Source: Planctomycetota bacterium
GTDB lineage: Bacteria > Planctomycetota > Planctomycetia > Pirellulales > Pirellulaceae
Length of the DNA stretch: 6,846 nucleotides
Direction of reading: 5' to 3'
Assembly (NCBI GenBank): GCA_019347795.1
Contig: JAHWKS010000297.1
Location: 1-6,846, forward strand
Shown here one piece after another: positions 5,122 to 6,846 of this stretch (the stretch's first letter is position 1; the number at the start of each line of letters is the position of its first letter). A model generated the notes under the pieces. The model had not been told where the DNA came from. It saw nothing but the letters and a program-made list of their open reading frames with translations, and did not search any database. A program made the translations under genes and the position numbers.

Positions 5122-5387
5122 GATTCGTTCTCCAAGGCAGAGGAAAGGGTAAGCCGCCTGACAAACTGCCAGGCGATGCGGCTAATGCGGTCGGCGATGT
5201 CCCGGCACCCAGGCTCCCGCAGCCAGGGGTCGCCAAGTTGCACCCACTTCGCGCCAACCAGGGCGAACGTCCAGACGTAGAGAACGCCGCCCATGTTGCG
5301 GCGGTCGAAAGCAATGTTGTGGCCGCAGACCGTCTGGTTGCTCGCAGGACCATGGATGAAGCTCCGCGGTTGGAATCGACCACACAC
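4920..5387 (-). CDS. Hypothetical ORF, reliable for about its first 89 residues; 3' end uncertain
   Basis: The GTG at 5385-5387 lies 3 bp after the TGA of the AAA+ gene, suggesting translational coupling; GAGGG is present but directly adjacent to the GTG, which is closer than usual. Residues 1-76 look protein-like (CGHNIAFDRRNMGGVLYVWT, then VQLGDPWLREPGC and ADRISRIAWQF) with high third-position GC. From residue 89 on, the frame overlaps the 81-aa gene (4876-5121) in a different frame and becomes Ala/Ser/Thr/Arg-rich shadow sequence until the stop at 4920-4922. Either the two genes really overlap by about 200 bp, or a frameshift has removed the original stop near 5125-5170. I recognise no family or motif. 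Confidence 0.45.
   Translation of the reverse strand: MCGRFQPRSFIHGPASNQTVCGHNIAFDRRNMGGVLYVWTFALVGAKWVQLGDPWLREPGCRDIADRISRIAWQFVRRLTLSSALENESCRVPLPTNTTAWVFFATASTTRTKLGWSRATTSAAAIPRRWAAAASAASMRARPSTNTPSRATRSY
5155..5175 (-). promoter_or_regulatory. Hairpin upstream of the 81-aa gene
   Basis: CGCCTG (5155-5160) and CAGGCG (5170-5175) form a perfect 6-bp stem with a 9-base loop, 33 bp before the ATG at 5121. It has the same placement as the second hairpin of the leader repeats but a different sequence. Confidence 0.35.
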
Positions 5388-5390
5388 CCC

Positions 5391-6029
5391 TCAATCGAGC
5401 ATCTGGCCGGCTTCGATCGCCTGAAGCATCGCCCGCAGGTTGTTGCGATGCTCTTGGGCGAGCCGCTTGTAGGCGGCAACCGCCTTCCCGTTCAAGCCTT
5501 CCGCGACGGCGATCTGCTTCGCTCGTTCCGCAAACGCATCGGCAATGCCGCGGCGGGTGAGGGCGAGGAGAATGCAGCGGGACAGCAGCGGGTGGGCGTC
5601 TTCGGTCCCCTCGATAAGGATGTCCTGGCCATCGACTGTCGTCGTGAAGATCCAGGCGACGTGGCGGGGGATGCGTTCCAGTGTCGTCAGTAGCTGGCGA
5701 ACGGCCGCTCTTGAGAGGCCATGCGCTTCGTTGATGATGAAGGCATGCCCGCCGGCGCCCAGCCCACGCATATACGACCGCCGTTCGATGTCCTGAATGC
5801 GTGCGGCCGTCAGTCCTGCGGCGTCAATCTCGTCTACGCACCAGGTATCGGCGATCTCGGCAGCGATCAGCCGGGCGATCGTTGTCTTCCCCGTTCCGCT
5901 CTGGCCGGTGATCCAGTACGCTCGGCCGCCCAATCCACGCGGGCGAAGCCGGTCGATATTCGCGATGATCTTCTCTTGGCCAACAACCTCGGCCCACGCT
6001 CGTGGCCGATGGCGTTCGAAGAGTGACAT
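5391..6029 (-). CDS. Clamp-loader-like AAA+ ATPase, 212 aa, short form
   Basis: This is an AAA+ ATPase of the clamp-loader (DnaX/RFC) type. The N-terminus MSLFERHRPRAWAEVVGQE is the usual 'xxYRPxxxxxVVGQ' opening. The Walker A motif GQSGTGKT is at 42-49. Walker B is FIINEAH (97-103), with Asn100 where most relatives have Asp and with Glu101 kept. IFTTT (127-131) fits sensor 1. SRC at 150-152 is the arginine-finger motif of clamp loaders. Clamp loader subunits normally exceed 300 residues; here the C-terminal collar domain is missing and the protein ends after a short helical lid. The cysteine zinc cluster of bacterial DnaX is absent. The ATG at 6027-6029 has TGGAGA about 7 bases upstream. It is the first gene after the promoter at 6095-6122. 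A role in loading or remodelling proteins on DNA is inference from the family. Confidence 0.85.
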   Translation of the reverse strand: MSLFERHRPRAWAEVVGQEKIIANIDRLRPRGLGGRAYWITGQSGTGKTTIARLIAAEIADTWCVDEIDAAGLTAARIQDIERRSYMRGLGAGGHAFIINEAHGLSRAAVRQLLTTLERIPRHVAWIFTTTVDGQDILIEGTEDAHPLLSRCILLALTRRGIADAFAERAKQIAVAEGLNGKAVAAYKRLAQEHRNNLRAMLQAIEAGQMLD

Positions 6030-6094
6030 GGCGTTCTCCAGAAGCGTGTGGGCTGCTCAAGCCGCCGACCGTTTCGGGGCGTGCATCTACCTCA

Positions 6095-6122
6095 AGTGTA
6101 GTTCACAATTCGTGATTGTCAA
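6095..6122 (-). promoter_or_regulatory. Sigma-70-type promoter for the AAA+ gene run
   Basis: Minus strand: a perfect -35 TTGACA (6117-6122), a 16-bp spacer, and -10 TACACT (6095-6100, 4 of 6 matches to TATAAT). The expected transcript starts near 6088, giving about a 60-base leader to the ATG at 6029. The flanking DNA upstream (6119-6147) is AT-rich, unlike the rest of the window. Confidence 0.55.
6103..6115. promoter_or_regulatory. Palindromic operator candidate inside the promoter spacer
   Basis: TCACAATTCGTGA has matching arms TCAC / GTGA and a mostly symmetric centre. It lies between the -35 and -10 elements, where a bound repressor would block RNA polymerase. A second imperfect palindrome (AGATAATTATGATCT, 6129-6143) lies just upstream of the -35. 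Confidence 0.4.
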
Positions 6123-6143
6123 TAAACTAGATAATTATGATCT

Positions 6144-6785
6144 TTACCGAATCGTGCTTACCGCTTGTTTGGGGCTTGTTTTCTGCTTCTTTGCGGCAGG
6201 TTCCTTCGTGGAGGTTGATCGAAGGCAGGCGGACCGCTGGCGCACATGACGAGATTGGCGGTTGGGGCGGAGTGCGCCAGGATTCTTAACCACACCCCAC
6301 GCCGCTGCGCCGGCGGGACTCCTGCTGCCCTCCCTGGGGCGCTTTACGATTTTCAGGTGTTAAGATAGGCAAACCGCCCCTGCGCCACCCGCGAGAACAC
6401 TGACGATGTCAGTGGTCTAAACTGCGCCGGTACGAGATGTCGTCTGAGGGGCGTCTTGATTGAGCGGGATGAACCGTGTGTAGATGAGGCCGCCGTTTTT
6501 ACATTTGCGCGCGGAAGCGTGTCCTCATTAAGCGACCGGGAAACGAGCCTGTTGCTCCGCGCGATCAGGAACCGCAGATAACCGCCGACTTCGGAAATTC
6601 CGAAGTCGATGGATCTCCAGGTGCGCAACTACTCGCCGCGCGCGTTTTCTTCCCCCCGCGATCCCGTCTCCGAACGGTCCTTCCCCAAGCAGCCCTCCGG
6701 CGGACGCTCCGCGCCCCCCTCGCCGCCGGTCCGCCTGCACTCATCACCACCCGCACAAGCACACGCCGTCTAAGCCCGCCCGCAC
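6144..6785. other. No convincing protein gene; stem-loop-rich DNA
   Basis: Open frames here are short, Arg/Ser/Pro-rich and lack ribosome sites. The stretch contains perfect inverted repeats CACTGAC / GTCAGTG with a 3-base loop (6398-6414) and CGACTTCGG / CCGAAGTCG with a 5-base loop (6586-6608). GTGCGCC at 6272-6278 resembles a group II intron 5' end (GTGYG). The region may be part of the intron-like RNA whose 3' end is suggested at 6794-6846. Confidence 0.35.
6586..6608. other. Strong 9-bp stem-loop
   Basis: CGACTTCGG (6586-6594) and CCGAAGTCG (6600-6608) pair perfectly around AAATT. There is no U-tract on either strand, so it is not a typical terminator. It may be one helix of a structured RNA. 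Confidence 0.45.
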
Positions 6786-6793
6786 GCTGCACG

Positions 6794-6846
6794 GAGCCGG
6801 TTGCGATGAAAGCGTCTTGAGGGGAGGGCGGCTGGTGGGGTAGGTG
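6794..6846 (+). ncRNA. Group II intron 3'-end remnant (domain V/VI-like), running off the window
   Basis: GAGCCGGTTGCGATGAAAG at 6794-6812 matches the 5' strand and GAAA tetraloop of bacterial group II intron domain V as I remember it (GAGCCG...TGCGATGAAAG). The expected 3' strand (like TCGCACGTxCGGTTC) is replaced by only CGTC. It is followed by TTGAGGGGAGGGCGGCTGG (from 6817), which resembles the linker and first strand of domain VI. If correct, the catalytic core is damaged. No reverse transcriptase reading frame is present upstream in the window. Assignment rests on recalled consensus only. Confidence 0.35.

Noticed and set aside
5797..6249. Plus-strand ORF whose end resembles a membrane segment (CLGLVFCFFAAGSFV)
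   Set aside because: Most of it is antisense to the AAA+ gene and it crosses the promoter region; the hydrophobic stretch comes from T-rich DNA and has no ribosome site or start of its own.

Overview
The window is GC-rich and reads as an accessory or mobile region of a bacterium, most likely a member of the Planctomycetota. That placement is inference from recalled families: a tyrosine-integrase-type C-terminal tail with a GGAKSGA motif, a small clamp-loader-like AAA+ protein, and several tiny orphan proteins I associate with planctomycete genomes. No rRNA, tRNA or CRISPR array was seen.

Left part (1-2113). A minus-strand conserved hypothetical gene (80-691) lies head-to-head with an open frame (774-1229, plus strand) that looks like the orphaned C-terminal tail of an integrase. 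A 41-codon ORF overlaps its stop codon. About 0.75 kb follows with no intact gene. It holds direct and inverted repeats and, next to the intact recombinase gene, the frameshifted helix-turn-helix tail of a second serine recombinase (1837-2073, minus).

Middle and right (2114-6029, all minus strand). An intact resolvase/invertase-type serine recombinase (2114-2692) lies downstream of a run of small genes headed by a 212-residue clamp-loader-like AAA+ ATPase (5391-6029). In transcription order the run is: AAA+ ATPase; a 5387 ORF of uncertain end; a Cys/His-rich 81-residue protein; an 82-residue protein; a 59-residue protein; a 92-residue protein; a zinc-ribbon protein; a 60-residue protein; a 94-residue basic-tailed protein. 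A strong-looking promoter with an internal palindrome lies just upstream of the AAA+ gene (6095-6122). The last three genes are separated by 2 bp or overlap. Three other gaps (3764-3832, 4112-4183, 4804-4875) are filled from stop codon to start codon by copies of one 69-72 bp repeat. Each copy has two potential hairpins whose stems differ in sequence but keep pairing, followed by a conserved Shine-Dalgarno block. This repeated structured leader is the most unusual thing here.

Right edge (6123-6846). No convincing protein gene. The stretch has several perfect stem-loops and, at the far end on the plus strand, a sequence like the 5' strand and GAAA loop of group II intron domain V followed by a domain VI-like start, so it may be a decayed or ORF-less group II intron running out of the window.

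Possible joint role: one promoter could express the AAA+ protein and its small partners as a set, and the serine recombinase and recombinase remnants at the downstream end suggest that this set is cargo of a mobile element. The biochemical role of the small proteins cannot be read from sequence.
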